DNA of 64,000 nt, taken from positions 744,001 through 808,000 of the forward strand of contig NZ_JACHWU010000002.1 in the NCBI RefSeq assembly GCF_014191605.1, in the 5' to 3' direction. This DNA is from Prauserella isguenensis (lineage in GTDB: Bacteria > Actinomycetota > Actinomycetes > Mycobacteriales > Pseudonocardiaceae). The notes below the pieces were generated by a model. That model was given only the letters and a program-made list of their open reading frames with translations, ran no database searches and was not told the origin of the DNA. Position 1 is the first letter of the stretch; each line of letters begins with the position of its first letter. A program made the translations under genes and the position numbers. Shown here piece by piece: positions 1 through 8,652 of this stretch.

Positions 1-1
1 T

Positions 2-271
2 GCCGCAGTGCCGGGACTGCTGCAGGTACGCCTCGACGCACATCACCAGCTCGCCAAACTCTGCGTCCGCCTCGTCGAGATCCTGACAGGACAGTCCGGA
101 ACGCCGGCTGTGGCCTCACGGGCGCACCGACTTCACGCACTGATCGACGGGCTCGCATTCCACCTGTTTCATCAGCCCGTCGAGGCCGATACCACCTGGG
201 CACTCGACATCGTCTGGAGCGAGGTGTCGGCTATCGCTGCCGACACGAACAGCGGCGAGATCACGCGCTGA
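2..271 (+). CDS. TetR-family regulator, C-terminal fragment (5' end outside window)
   Basis: The reading frame is open from the first bases and stops with TGA at 269-271, so only about 89 C-terminal residues are seen. The helical ligand-binding pattern (LAKLCVRLVEIL, then RAHRLHALIDGLAFHLF) resembles the C-terminal domain of TetR/BetI-like repressors. The DNA-binding half lies outside the window, so the family call rests on this half only. The GTG at position 8 is probably internal. Its target could be the glycoside hydrolase that follows 205 bases downstream on the same strand, but this is inference. Confidence 0.6.
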   Translation, partial: AAVPGLLQVRLDAHHQLAKLCVRLVEILTGQSGTPAVASRAHRLHALIDGLAFHLFHQPVEADTTWALDIVWSEVSAIAADTNSGEITR

Positions 272-476
272 GTCGACTATCCACGATTCATACTCCTGCC
301 ACGAGTCGCGAGCGGCTGTTACGTCGCGTCGATCTTCGTGACCTACTTGGACCTGTGGTCCGGGTGGCCTTTTTCGCCGGATCTTCTCAGACCTTTTCCC
401 AGTCCATAATCTTCACATGAATATTAGAAGTCCGTAACCCAATGAGTGCGTCATATTCTCGAACACAGGAGAAAAC
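272..476 (+). promoter_or_regulatory. Leader/promoter region of the glycoside hydrolase gene
   Basis: This 205-base gap contains no gene. Its second half is AT-rich for this genome (about 395-430), with an inverted repeat CTTC...GAAG around 411-431 that could be an operator. A Shine-Dalgarno-like AGGAG at about 468-472 precedes the ATG at 477. Confidence 0.4.
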
Positions 477-1964
477 ATGTCCGAGACCACAAAGCTCACC
501 CCCCACGCTTCGCTGCCCACGATCCCCGTTTCGCCCGACTGGTCCGCCGAAGGCCGCGCGGTGCGCACAGTCCTCACGACGCACGCCTGGACCGCGCCGC
601 CCCTCGAGCGCGGCGCACCCGCGCACGACCGCGCTTTCGCCGCACTCAGCGACCTCCGGGTCGACTACGCGCGCTTTCTCCCGTGGTTCTCGCACCCACA
701 CGTCTCCGTGCCGGCGCTCGAGGAGCCGACGGACACGGCCACCTCGTGGGACTTCAGCCGGCTCGACCCCTACGTCGAGGATTTCGTCGACGCCGCGCAG
801 GGCCGGCCCGTGGTGGCGAACTTCGCCACGATCCCGCATTGGATGTTCGTCGGCAGCGACGAAGTCTCGATCGGTGACGACCCCTATGAGATCCACTGGA
901 ATTACGAACAGGGCACGGTCTTCCGCGACGAAACCCTCGCCGAGGTCGCCGACTACTTCTACCGCCTCGCCAGTTGGTTCATCGCCGGCGGCTTCCACGA
1001 CGAGCACGGCGCTTGGCACGAATCCGGCCACCACTACCGGTTCGCCTACTGGGAGGTGCTCTGCGAGCCTGACCTGAGACCCATGAGCCCCGAGCTGTAC
1101 ACACGCCTGTACGACGCCATCGTCGCGCGGCTCCGTCCCCTCGATCCCGAAATGCGCTTCATCGGGCTCTCCCTCAGCCACGTGCACCACAACCCGGAGT
1201 ACTTTTGGCACTTCCTTGATCCCGCCAACCACGCGCCGGGCACCCCGCTCGACGCGGTCTCGATCCACTTCTATGGTGCGCCCGACATCGTGAACCCCTT
1301 CAGCTCGGAGGGTAACCCGCCGCCACAGACGTGGGCATCGACGTTCTTCGCTCAGGCCGACGGGTTTCTCGACCAGCTGCGGCTGATCTCCTCCATCGCG
1401 CGCCGGCTGTCCCCTGAGACGAGACTGCTCGTCAACGAGGTCGGCACCTATCCTCCGGATCTGATGAACCCGGCTCCGGAGATCCCCGAGGATTACTGGG
1501 CGCTCAGCGCCACCGTCCAGACCTACCTATGGGCTCGATGCCTGACGGAGGCGGTCGATCTTGTCGGGATCGCGGAGTTCGCCGGGTATCCCGAGATGAT
1601 TCCAGGAGTCTCCCTTGTCGATTGGGACAGCGGCGAACCAAACGCTCGCTACCACGCGCTCAAGCTCATGGTCGATCACGTCAAGCCCGGCGACCGGCTC
1701 GTACCGACCACAGCAGGCTTTCCCGGCTACCCCGACGCACGCGTGCACGCGCAGGCAGTCGAGACCGCAACCGACCGGCGACTACTCGTACTGGTCAACA
1801 AGCGCGACCATCCGATCGATCTTCAGATCGCGGGCTGGGACGGAACCTCCACGCTCCATTCCGTCGAAGCATCGAACCCTGAAGGCACGCCGGTCAGTTA
1901 CGCCGTACACGACGGCTACCTCACATTGCCCGCCCATTCGTCGGCCGTGCTGATCGACTCGTGA
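477..1964 (+). CDS. GH39-like glycoside hydrolase (clan GH-A fold)
   Basis: The product has 495 residues, no visible signal peptide, and is probably cytoplasmic. The pattern fits a clan A glycoside hydrolase related to family 39 (beta-xylosidase/alpha-iduronidase type): a likely acid/base Glu197 in WEVLCEPD at the end of strand 4 and a likely nucleophile Glu321 in LLVNEVGTYPPD at the end of strand 7. Between them SIHFYG (about 263) is typical of the barrel core. A beta-rich C-terminal part (about 400-495, RRLLVLVNKRD) matches the accessory beta-sandwich of GH39 enzymes. The usual Asn before the acid/base Glu (NEP) is Cys here, which leaves the exact family open. An AGGAG lies about 5 bases before the ATG. 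No sugar transporter is adjacent. The substrate is unknown; a beta-xyloside or uronide is only a guess. Confidence 0.65.
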   Translation: MSETTKLTPHASLPTIPVSPDWSAEGRAVRTVLTTHAWTAPPLERGAPAHDRAFAALSDLRVDYARFLPWFSHPHVSVPALEEPTDTATSWDFSRLDPYVEDFVDAAQGRPVVANFATIPHWMFVGSDEVSIGDDPYEIHWNYEQGTVFRDETLAEVADYFYRLASWFIAGGFHDEHGAWHESGHHYRFAYWEVLCEPDLRPMSPELYTRLYDAIVARLRPLDPEMRFIGLSLSHVHHNPEYFWHFLDPANHAPGTPLDAVSIHFYGAPDIVNPFSSEGNPPPQTWASTFFAQADGFLDQLRLISSIARRLSPETRLLVNEVGTYPPDLMNPAPEIPEDYWALSATVQTYLWARCLTEAVDLVGIAEFAGYPEMIPGVSLVDWDSGEPNARYHALKLMVDHVKPGDRLVPTTAGFPGYPDARVHAQAVETATDRRLLVLVNKRDHPIDLQIAGWDGTSTLHSVEASNPEGTPVSYAVHDGYLTLPAHSSAVLIDS

Positions 1965-2037
1965 GACTTTCCGACGATTCGTGGAACTCCAACGCGGACA
2001 CCGACCACGCTGACGGCACGGAGATGGCGACGAACGT

Positions 2038-2568
2038 ATGTACTTCACGCTGAACGACGCCAAGATGGCCGCGCGAACACTGCAACACAATCTGACCGCG
2101 ACCGAAGCAACCATCAGCCATAGCCGCGCACTGGAGATCGTCTCGCAACAACTCGGATTCACCGACTGGAACACGGCATCAGCACGGCTATCCACAGTCA
2201 ACCCTGGTACGGGGTCACCAGTCCCGGTGCTGCGCATCCTCGACGAGACCCTGGCAAGGGAATTCTATCTGAACTATCTGGGCTTCAATGTCGAGTGGGA
2301 ACTCCGTCTCGAACCAGGTATGCCTTCGTACCTGCGAATACGACGTGACGAGACGATCCTCGACCTCTCCGAACATCACGGTGACGGTATACCGGGAACC
2401 GTAGTCTGGGTGCCCATAGCCAACGCCGCCACCTTCCTTGCCGACATCTCCAGGCGATCGCACCCACGGCTCAACCCCGGCATCGACCACGACGCTCCCG
2501 GCGGGGCCACGATCGAAATCACCGACTCTTTCGGGAACGTCCTCCGCTTTTGCGAAACGCACGACTAA
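2038..2568 (+). CDS. Glyoxalase/bleomycin-resistance-fold protein with N-terminal glyoxalase-related domain
   Basis: 176 residues. Residues 1-55 (MYFTLNDAKMAARTLQ ... SHSRALEIVSQQLGFTDWNTASARL) match the short helical domain often fused in front of VOC proteins. Residues about 60-175 form a VOC/glyoxalase fold (VPVLRILDETLAREFYLNYLGFNVEWE ... GGATIEITDSFGNVLRFCE). VOC members include antibiotic-binding proteins, isomerases and dioxygenases; the metal ligands are too degenerate to pick an enzymatic activity, so a binding or resistance role is as likely. GC is clearly lower than in the rest of the window (35 of 60 bases in 2041-2100). A GGAG at 2020-2023 is distant (14 bases), so translation may depend on another signal. 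It converges on the TetR gene that ends at 2648. Confidence 0.7.
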   Translation: MYFTLNDAKMAARTLQHNLTATEATISHSRALEIVSQQLGFTDWNTASARLSTVNPGTGSPVPVLRILDETLAREFYLNYLGFNVEWELRLEPGMPSYLRIRRDETILDLSEHHGDGIPGTVVWVPIANAATFLADISRRSHPRLNPGIDHDAPGGATIEITDSFGNVLRFCETHD

Positions 2569-2647
2569 ACGGAGTTCCACCGACCGGTTTCTCTGCCAGT
2601 CTGCCGATCCGCTCCGCGAGTCGAGAACCGCCCACACCACCTCGCAC

Positions 2648-3205
2648 TCAGGGGGCGGCGCGGAGTTGCGCCGCGATGGTGGCGGCCAACTGCCTGCCCG
2701 TGGCCTCGTCGACCTCGGCGTGGCCGATCAGGAGCCGGTACCAGAGCACGCCGTAGACCTGGTCGACGGCGAGATCCGCCGCCACGTCGGGCAGCCATCG
2801 CTCGATGATCAGGTACAGCTGCTCCCGCCGGTCGGCGGTGAATTCGGCCAGCACCGCCGCGGCGTGCTCGTCCCTCAGCGCCTCGGACACGATCCCTCGT
2901 AGGGTGGCGGTGTACTCGGGCGTGCCCGCGGCGGCGAACGTGGCCGCGATGAACGCCTCGAGGTCGCCTTCCAGGTACCCGGTCGACGTCGTCGGAGCGA
3001 GACTCCGCGCCCGTTCGGTCATCGCCTCGAGCACGACCGCACCTTTCGACGGCCACCAGCGGTAGATCGTCTGCTTGCCGACCTGCGCCCGACCCGCGAT
3101 CGCCCCGAGCGTCACGGGCTCGCCCGCGGCCAGCAGATCGGTGGCCGCCGTCAGGATCGCCGCCCTGGCCTCGTCGTTCCGACGGCGTCCGGTGTGTACA
3201 CGCAT
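2648..3205 (-). CDS. TetR/AcrR-family transcriptional repressor
   Basis: 185 residues. The N-terminal helix-turn-helix is clear: ILTAATDLLAAGEPVTLGAIAGRAQVGKQTIYRWWPSKG, about residues 17-55, with the diagnostic TIYRWW at 46-51. The C-terminal ligand domain (about 60-185) with IIERWLPDV and YGVLWYRLLIGHAEV resembles the TetR_C subgroup of efflux and catabolic regulators. It starts with ATG at 3205 and is the last gene of the leftward formate dehydrogenase run, 84 bases after the NrfD-like gene. It may control that operon or itself; a 9-bp inverted repeat lies between the two. Confidence 0.85.
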   Translation of the reverse strand: MRVHTGRRRNDEARAAILTAATDLLAAGEPVTLGAIAGRAQVGKQTIYRWWPSKGAVVLEAMTERARSLAPTTSTGYLEGDLEAFIAATFAAAGTPEYTATLRGIVSEALRDEHAAAVLAEFTADRREQLYLIIERWLPDVAADLAVDQVYGVLWYRLLIGHAEVDEATGRQLAATIAAQLRAAP

Positions 3206-3220
3206 GGGTTGACGGTACCA

Positions 3221-3258
3221 ACGGTCTCGCCTACCCGGCGATCGGTGGCCGAGACCGT
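3221..3258. promoter_or_regulatory. 9-bp inverted repeat between nrfD-like gene and TetR gene
   Basis: ACGGTCTCG at 3221-3229 is the exact reverse complement of CGAGACCGT at 3250-3258, with a 20-base loop. It sits 16 bases upstream of the TetR start and 32 bases past the nrfD-like stop. It may be an autoregulatory TetR site or a weak terminator of the formate dehydrogenase transcript. No T-run follows it on the minus strand, which favours an operator. Confidence 0.35.
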
Positions 3259-3289
3259 CGGTGTCGGCAGAAGCGCAGCCCGCGGCCCG

Positions 3290-4288
3290 TCAGGCCTGTT
3301 CGCCGCGGTCGACGCGCCGCCGCTGCGGCACGACGACGTACTTCGGGTCCCGGGTCGATTCGACACCGGCCTCGAAGATCCCGAACCGCTGCAACGCGCT
3401 CCCCGCGAGCAACGCCAACCCCGAGACGACCCCCGCCGTACGGCTCCGGCCGGCGAGCAGACTGGCCAGCGCTCCACCCGCGGTCAGATACTCCGACCAC
3501 TGCCGCAATCGGTGCGCCTTGCCCGTCCGGTAGGCCTCGCTGACGATGCCGAGCCGCTCGTCCAGCTGGCGGGACGTGACCAGTTCGGTGACGGCGCCGA
3601 CCGCGGCCAGTCTCCGCGCGGGTTCCGCCTCGTCGACGGGTGCGCAGACCATGCCGAACCCGCCGCCTGCCGCCGCGGCCGAGCCGGCGAACACGAAGGG
3701 CAGCCGGTCCCGGGCCTCGTTCCAGGCGGGCACCGCCGTGTGCGACAGCAGCACAGCCGTGTACGACGCCACGCCCGGCGCCAGCGCGGCCGACGCCAGA
3801 CCGGCCGGGCGGGCCAACGCGCCCAGCAGTTTTCCGAGCCACGTCCGCCGCAGCCGGGACGGTAGAACCTCCGCCACCGCCGCGGCGCCGACACCCGGAC
3901 CGTAGGCCACGAGCAGCCACGTGCCGACGCTCATCGGGGAGCTCGGCTTCGCCACGCGCAGCATGTGATGGAAGCGTTCGGGCCTGCCCAGATCGGCGAT
4001 CAGCAGGTACGTGCTCGCGCCGAGACCGCCCAGCGCACCGAGGCGCGTGGCCTTGCGCAGCCGCGGCCGCCGCGTCAGGTCGGCCCCCGCGGCGAGCTCG
4101 GCGCACGCCGCCGACAATCCACCCGTGAACAGGTACGCGGGCACGAGCCACTCCCATACCGGCTCCTTCAGCACCCGCCTGCCGTAGTAGGAGCGGAAAT
4201 CCCCGTCGGAGGCTGCATCCGACGCCGCGGCGGGCGCGGTTCGCTGTTGCGCTGCGTCGGCGCTCATGCGGCCCAGCGACCGGCTCAT
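3290..4288 (-). CDS. NrfD/PsrC-like membrane subunit of formate dehydrogenase
   Basis: 332 residues, mostly hydrophobic, about eight membrane helices (WEWLVPAYLFTGGLSAACAELAAGADL; STYLLIADLGRPERF; MSVGTWLLVAYGPGVGAAAVAEVL; ASYTAVLLSHTAVPAWNEA). The motif DLGRPERFHHMLRVAKPSSPMSVGTW is diagnostic of the NrfD/polysulfide reductase family, which anchors molybdopterin enzymes and passes electrons to quinone, usually without heme. The ATG at 4288 overlaps the stop of the Fe-S gene by 4 bases (ATGA), giving translational coupling; a second Met at 4267 is an alternative start. It replaces the cytochrome b subunit of E. coli-type formate dehydrogenases. Confidence 0.85.
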   Translation of the reverse strand: MSRSLGRMSADAAQQRTAPAAASDAASDGDFRSYYGRRVLKEPVWEWLVPAYLFTGGLSAACAELAAGADLTRRPRLRKATRLGALGGLGASTYLLIADLGRPERFHHMLRVAKPSSPMSVGTWLLVAYGPGVGAAAVAEVLPSRLRRTWLGKLLGALARPAGLASAALAPGVASYTAVLLSHTAVPAWNEARDRLPFVFAGSAAAAGGGFGMVCAPVDEAEPARRLAAVGAVTELVTSRQLDERLGIVSEAYRTGKAHRLRQWSEYLTAGGALASLLAGRSRTAGVVSGLALLAGSALQRFGIFEAGVESTRDPKYVVVPQRRRVDRGEQA

Positions 4289-5214
4289 CGGCGGCTCCGT
4301 CCGAAGAAGACGGACACGGCCGTCGCGGCGAACGCCGCAGCGGCCACGCCCGCACGCGCCCACATCGACCCGGCGTCCCGCGTCGGCACCACCGGGTCGG
4401 GAGGCAGTCCGTACACCTCGGGCTCGTCCAGCAGCAGGAAGAACGCCCCGTCGCCACCGACGCCGTCGTTCGGGTCCTCGCCGTACAGCCGCGCCTCGGT
4501 GATGCCGCGATCGTGCAACGTCGCCACCCGCTCGCGCGCCCGCTCCCGCAGTTCGTCCAACGGTCCGAACTGGATCGAGTCGGTCGGACAGGCCTTGGCG
4601 CAGGCCGGCTCCAAGCCGTCGCCCAGCCGGTCGTAGCACATGGTGCACTTCCACGCCCTGCCGTCGTCCTCCCGACGGTCGATCACGCCGTAGGGACAGC
4701 CCGACACGCAGTACCCGCAGCCGTTGCAGATGTCGTCCTGCACGACGACCGTCCCGAACTCGGTGCGGAACAGCGCGCCGGTCGGGCAGACGTCGAGACA
4801 GCCGGCGTGCGTGCAGTGTTTGCACACGTCGGAGCTCATCAGCCACCGGAAGTCGGTTCGCGTCTCCTCGCCCGTCCCGGCTCCGGGCAGGTCGAACGAC
4901 GGGAGTCCGAGGTCGACCGCGTCCGCCTCGCGCGCCGGGGCCGACTCGCGCGGAGGCGCGGGCTGTTCGATGAAGGCCACGTGCCGCCACGAGTTCGCGC
5001 TCAACTCGCCCGTGTTGTCGAAGGACATGCCGAGCAGGTCGAAGCCGTCGTCCGGGAGGAGGTTCCACTCCTTGCACGCCACCTCGCACGCCTTGCAGCC
5101 GATGCACACCGACGTGTCGGTGAAGAATCCGACCCGCTCCGGGTGCTCGGTGTACCCGGCATCACCCGAGACGTCGTCCAGCGGCCCGTAGAAGCTCTCC
5201 CGCGAGACGGTCAT
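4285..5214 (-). CDS. fdhB: Formate dehydrogenase iron-sulfur (beta) subunit
   Basis: 309 residues with four Cys clusters for four [4Fe-4S] centres: CIGCKACEVACKEW (about 37-50), CKHCTHAGCLDVCP (about 128-141), CNGCGYCVSGCPYG (about 160-173) and CTMCYDRLGDGLEPACAKACP (about 186-206). This layout is that of FdnH/FdoH/HybA-type electron-transfer subunits, which carry electrons from the Mo/W site to the membrane. One hydrophobic helix at the C-terminus (MWARAGVAAAAFAATAVSVFF) followed by GRSRR is the membrane anchor. The start was set at the ATG at 5214, which overlaps the end of the catalytic gene by 4 bases; a longer upstream reading frame exists but overlaps that gene fully. No Tat or Sec signal is present. 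Confidence 0.92.
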   Translation of the reverse strand: MTVSRESFYGPLDDVSGDAGYTEHPERVGFFTDTSVCIGCKACEVACKEWNLLPDDGFDLLGMSFDNTGELSANSWRHVAFIEQPAPPRESAPAREADAVDLGLPSFDLPGAGTGEETRTDFRWLMSSDVCKHCTHAGCLDVCPTGALFRTEFGTVVVQDDICNGCGYCVSGCPYGVIDRREDDGRAWKCTMCYDRLGDGLEPACAKACPTDSIQFGPLDELRERARERVATLHDRGITEARLYGEDPNDGVGGDGAFFLLLDEPEVYGLPPDPVVPTRDAGSMWARAGVAAAAFAATAVSVFFGRSRR

Positions 5215-8200
5215 GCGTCCTCCTCCCGATCGGTCGTGCCCTGTGCTGTCGTGTGCGATCCGGTACTCCCCGGCGCCGTCGTGTCCGAAGTCGCCGCAGC
5301 ATCCGACGCGGTCGTGTGCGCCGTCACCACGTGCGTGCCGGTCTCCACCGTCACCCCGGCACGCCTGCGGTACTCCGCCAGGTACTCCAACAGCTCGCAT
5401 CCCCGTGGCCGCCTGCCGGGACGGATGTCGCACGTGGCGACCTTGCTCTCCTGGATCATCGTGTTCGGATCCAGGACCACGCCGAGCAGATCGTTGACGA
5501 CGTCGCCGTCGACCTTGCCGCTCGGCCCCCAGTGGTACGGCATCCACACCTGGTGCACCACCCGGCCGTCGAGCCGCAACGGCCGCATGCGCTCGGTGAC
5601 GAGCACCCGCGCGTCGACGGCCGCGCGGCTCGTGACCACGTGGGCCCAGTCGAGGTTCTCCAGCCCGCGCTCGGCCGCCAGCTGCGGCGAGACCTCCACG
5701 AACAGCGCGGGCTGCAGCTCCGACAGGTACGCCAACTGCCTGCTCATACCGCCGGCCGTGTGGTGTTCGGTCAGCCGGGCCGCGGTGAACACGAACGGGA
5801 ACACGTCACCGCCGCCCTCCGGAGGCGCCGGGTTCGACGGGTTGTCCTCGCGCCCGTACACCTTGCGCGCCGGACTGCCCTGCTGGCCGTAGAGCAGGTT
5901 CGGCATCGGCGACTCGTGCGGTTCGTAATGCGTGGGTAGCGGGCCGTCGACGACGCCGCTCGGCGCGAACAGCCACGCCTTGCCGTCGGCCTGCATGATG
6001 AACGGATCGTCCCCGGCGAGCGCACCCGGACCCGCCTCGCCGTACTCGGGTTCGAACTCGGGCGGCGTGGTCTTCGGGAAGTCCGGCACGTCGTGGCCGG
6101 TCCACTCGCCGCGCTCGGCGTCCCACCAGACGAGCTTCTTGCGCTCGCTCCACGGCCTGCCCTGCGGGTCGGCGGAGGCGCGGTTGTAGAGCACCCGCCG
6201 GTTGGCGGGCCACGCCCAGCCCCATTCGAGCGCCGTCTCGTCCTGCTCGGTCCGCGCGGTGCGGTTGCGGGCGTGGTTGACACCGCCCGCGTAGACGCCG
6301 CTGTAGATCCAGCAGCCCGCGGCGGTCGTGCCGTCGGACGTGAGCTGTTGGTAGCTGTCGAGGAGTTCGCCCGTCGTCAGGTCCACCCCGTTGATGCGGC
6401 GCAGCACGTCGTCGGCCGAGGGTTCGGGGAACTCGCCGTCGCCCTCGGTGCGGTAGTCCCACGCCAGGTCCAGCAACGGCCGGTCCCGCTCGTCGGTCGA
6501 GGTGGCCAGCTTGCGCCGCAGGATCCGACCCAGGTGGTAGATGAACCACAACTCGGAACGCTGATCACCGCGCGGCTCGAGAGCACGGTCGCGCCACTGC
6601 AGCATCCGCTGGGTCTGGGTGAACGTGCCCTCCTTCTCCACGTGCGAGGCAGCAGGGAAGAAGAACACCTCGGTGCGGCACTGCTCGGCGGTGATCTCGC
6701 CGGTCTCGATCTCCGGCGCGTTGCGCCAGAACTCGGCGCTCTCGATCATCGTCAGGTCACGCACGACGAGCCAGTCGAGGTTGGCCATGCCGAGCCGCTG
6801 CAACCGGCCGTGCGCGGAGCCGACCGCGGGATTCTGACCGAGCAGGAAGTAGCCGAACACCTTCCCGTCGATCATGTCCATCACGGTGCGATACGTGCCG
6901 TGGTCGCCGTCGATGCGCGGCAGGTAGTCGAACCGGTAGTCGTTCTCCTCCGTGGCCGCCTCGCCCCAGTACTCCTTGAGCAGCGAGACGATGTAGTCGT
7001 CGGCGTTGTGCCAGTAGCCCTTCTGGTGCGTGCCGCGGATCGACTCGACGTAGTCCCGCTTGTCGGCGTGCCGCGCGTCGGGCATCGGCAGGTAACCGGG
7101 CAGCAGGTTGTAAAGCGTCGGGATGTCGGTCGAGCCCTGGATGCTCGCGTGCCCGCGCAGTGCCAGCACTCCCCCGCCGGGCCTGCCGATGTTGCCGAGC
7201 AGCAACTGGATGATCGCGCCCGCGCGGATGTACTGGGCGCCCATCGAGTGCTGCGTCCAGCCGACGCTGTAGACCAGCGCCGCGGTGTGTTCCCGTCCGG
7301 ACGCGCTCGTCCATGCCCGGCACACTTCGAGGAAGTCCTCGCGGGAGACGCCGCAGATGCGCTCCACCATCTCCGGCGTGTACCGGGAGAAGTGGCGTTT
7401 CAGGATCTGGAAGACACAGCGCGGGTGCTCGAGCGTCTGGTCCGTCGCGATGCCGGTGCCGCTCTCGAGCTTCGGCCCGCCCGACCCGTGCTGCTCGCCC
7501 GCGGACTGTTCCCGGTGCCGCTCGCTCTCGACCGAGTCCTCGGGGAAGCCGTTCTCGTACTGCCACGTCGACGTGTCGTACGTGCCCGTCTCCGGGTCGT
7601 AACCCGAGAACAGTCCGTCGAGGTCCTCCGTGTCGACGAACTCCTCACCGACGAGGAACGACGCGTTCGTGTAGGCGCGCACGTACTCCCGGAAGTCCAG
7701 GTCGTTCGACAGGATGTGGTTGATCACCCCGCCGAGGAACGCGATGTCCGAACCCGCCCGCAGCGGGACGTGCTTGTCCGCGAGCGCGCTCGTCCGCGTG
7801 AACCGCGGGTCGATGTGCAGCACCTTGGCGCCGCGCGCCTTCGCCTCCATGACCCACTGGAAACCCACCGGATGGGCTTCGGCCATGTTCGAGCCCATGA
7901 TGACGATGCAGTCGGCGTTGGCCAGGTCCTGCTGATAGTCCGTCGCGCCACCGCGACCGAAGGAGGCTCCCAGACCGGGAACCGTGGCGGAGTGTCAAAT
8001 ACGCGCCTGGTTCTCGATCTGCACCGCGCCGAGCGCCGTGAAGAGCTTCTTGATCAGGTAGTTCTCTTCGTTGTCGAGGGTCGCCCCTCCCAGGCTGGCG
8101 ATGCCCTGCGTCCGCCGGAGCGGCTTGCCGTCGGCGTCGGTGTCCTGCCAGCCCTTGCGGCGGGCGTCGAGCACGCGGTCGGCGAGCATGTCCAGCGCCG

Positions 8201-8576
8201 TCGGCAGGTCCAACTCCTGCCACTCCGTGCCGTACGGCGCCCGGTACAGCACTCGCTCCTCACGGTGGTCACCGGTGACGAGCTGCTTGCTGGCCGACCC
8301 CTTCGGGCACAACCGCCCCCGTGAGATCGGACTGTCCGGGTTGCCCTCGATCTGCAGGACCCGCTCACCGCCGTCGTCACTGCCGACGTAGACGTTCTGG
8401 GAGCAGCCGACCGCGCAGTACGGGCAGACGGACGCCGTCACCCGGTCGGCGTCGGCGGTACGCGGTTCGCGCTCGCGGGACTGCGGCGACGCCGCGGCGT
8501 CGCCCCTGCCGAGCCGGTCGGCACCCGTGAGCTGGCGATAGACCGGCCAGGACCGGATCCAATCGCTCACACCCAT
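5211..8576 (-). CDS. fdhA: Formate dehydrogenase catalytic subunit, selenocysteine-containing (in-frame UGA at codon 194)
   Basis: 1121 residues if the TGA at 7995-7997 is read as selenocysteine. The protein reads NQARI-U-HSATVPG, the exact context of Sec in FdnG/FdoG formate dehydrogenases, and both sides are one continuous family member. N-terminal [4Fe-4S] ligands are Cys51, Cys54, Cys58 and Cys90 (CPYCAVGC ... RLCPKG). Downstream come the MGSNMAEAHPVGFQW and GRPGGGVLALRGHASIQGSTD motifs of the molybdopterin-guanine-dinucleotide domains and the C-terminal MopB domain (VVHQVWMPYHWG). It oxidises formate to CO2 and passes electrons to the Fe-S and NrfD-like subunits. ATG 8576 is preferred because GGAGG at 8584-8588 lies 7 bases upstream; a TTG at 8582 is too close. 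No RR twin-arginine motif is visible. Sec needs selA, selB, selC and selD elsewhere in the genome. Confidence 0.93.
7965..7997 (-). promoter_or_regulatory. Bacterial SECIS element and Sec UGA codon in fdhA
   Basis: On the coding (minus) strand the UGA (7997-7995) is followed after 11 bases by a hairpin: GGUUCCC (7983-7977), loop GGUCU (7976-7972), GGGAGCC (7971-7965). The 7-bp stem has one G-U pair. The apical GGUCU loop is the same as in the SelB-recognised loop of the E. coli fdhF and fdnG SECIS elements, and its distance from the UGA fits. This supports recoding rather than termination. Confidence 0.85.
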
Positions 8577-8652
8577 GGACAATCCTCCACTCGGCCTCGT
8601 CGCTTACCCGAAGATCGTACCCCTCGTGCGGGGCTGCGTCAGCTCCGCACGA

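Noticed and set aside
6093-8324. A 743-codon plus-strand open frame opposite fdhA
   Set aside because: No recognisable domain; fdhA is unambiguous on the other strand.
7898-8582. Two separate formate dehydrogenase reading frames split by a TGA, which could be read as a truncated gene or pseudogene
   Set aside because: The TGA is in the exact Sec context with a SECIS hairpin; both parts are one intact protein.
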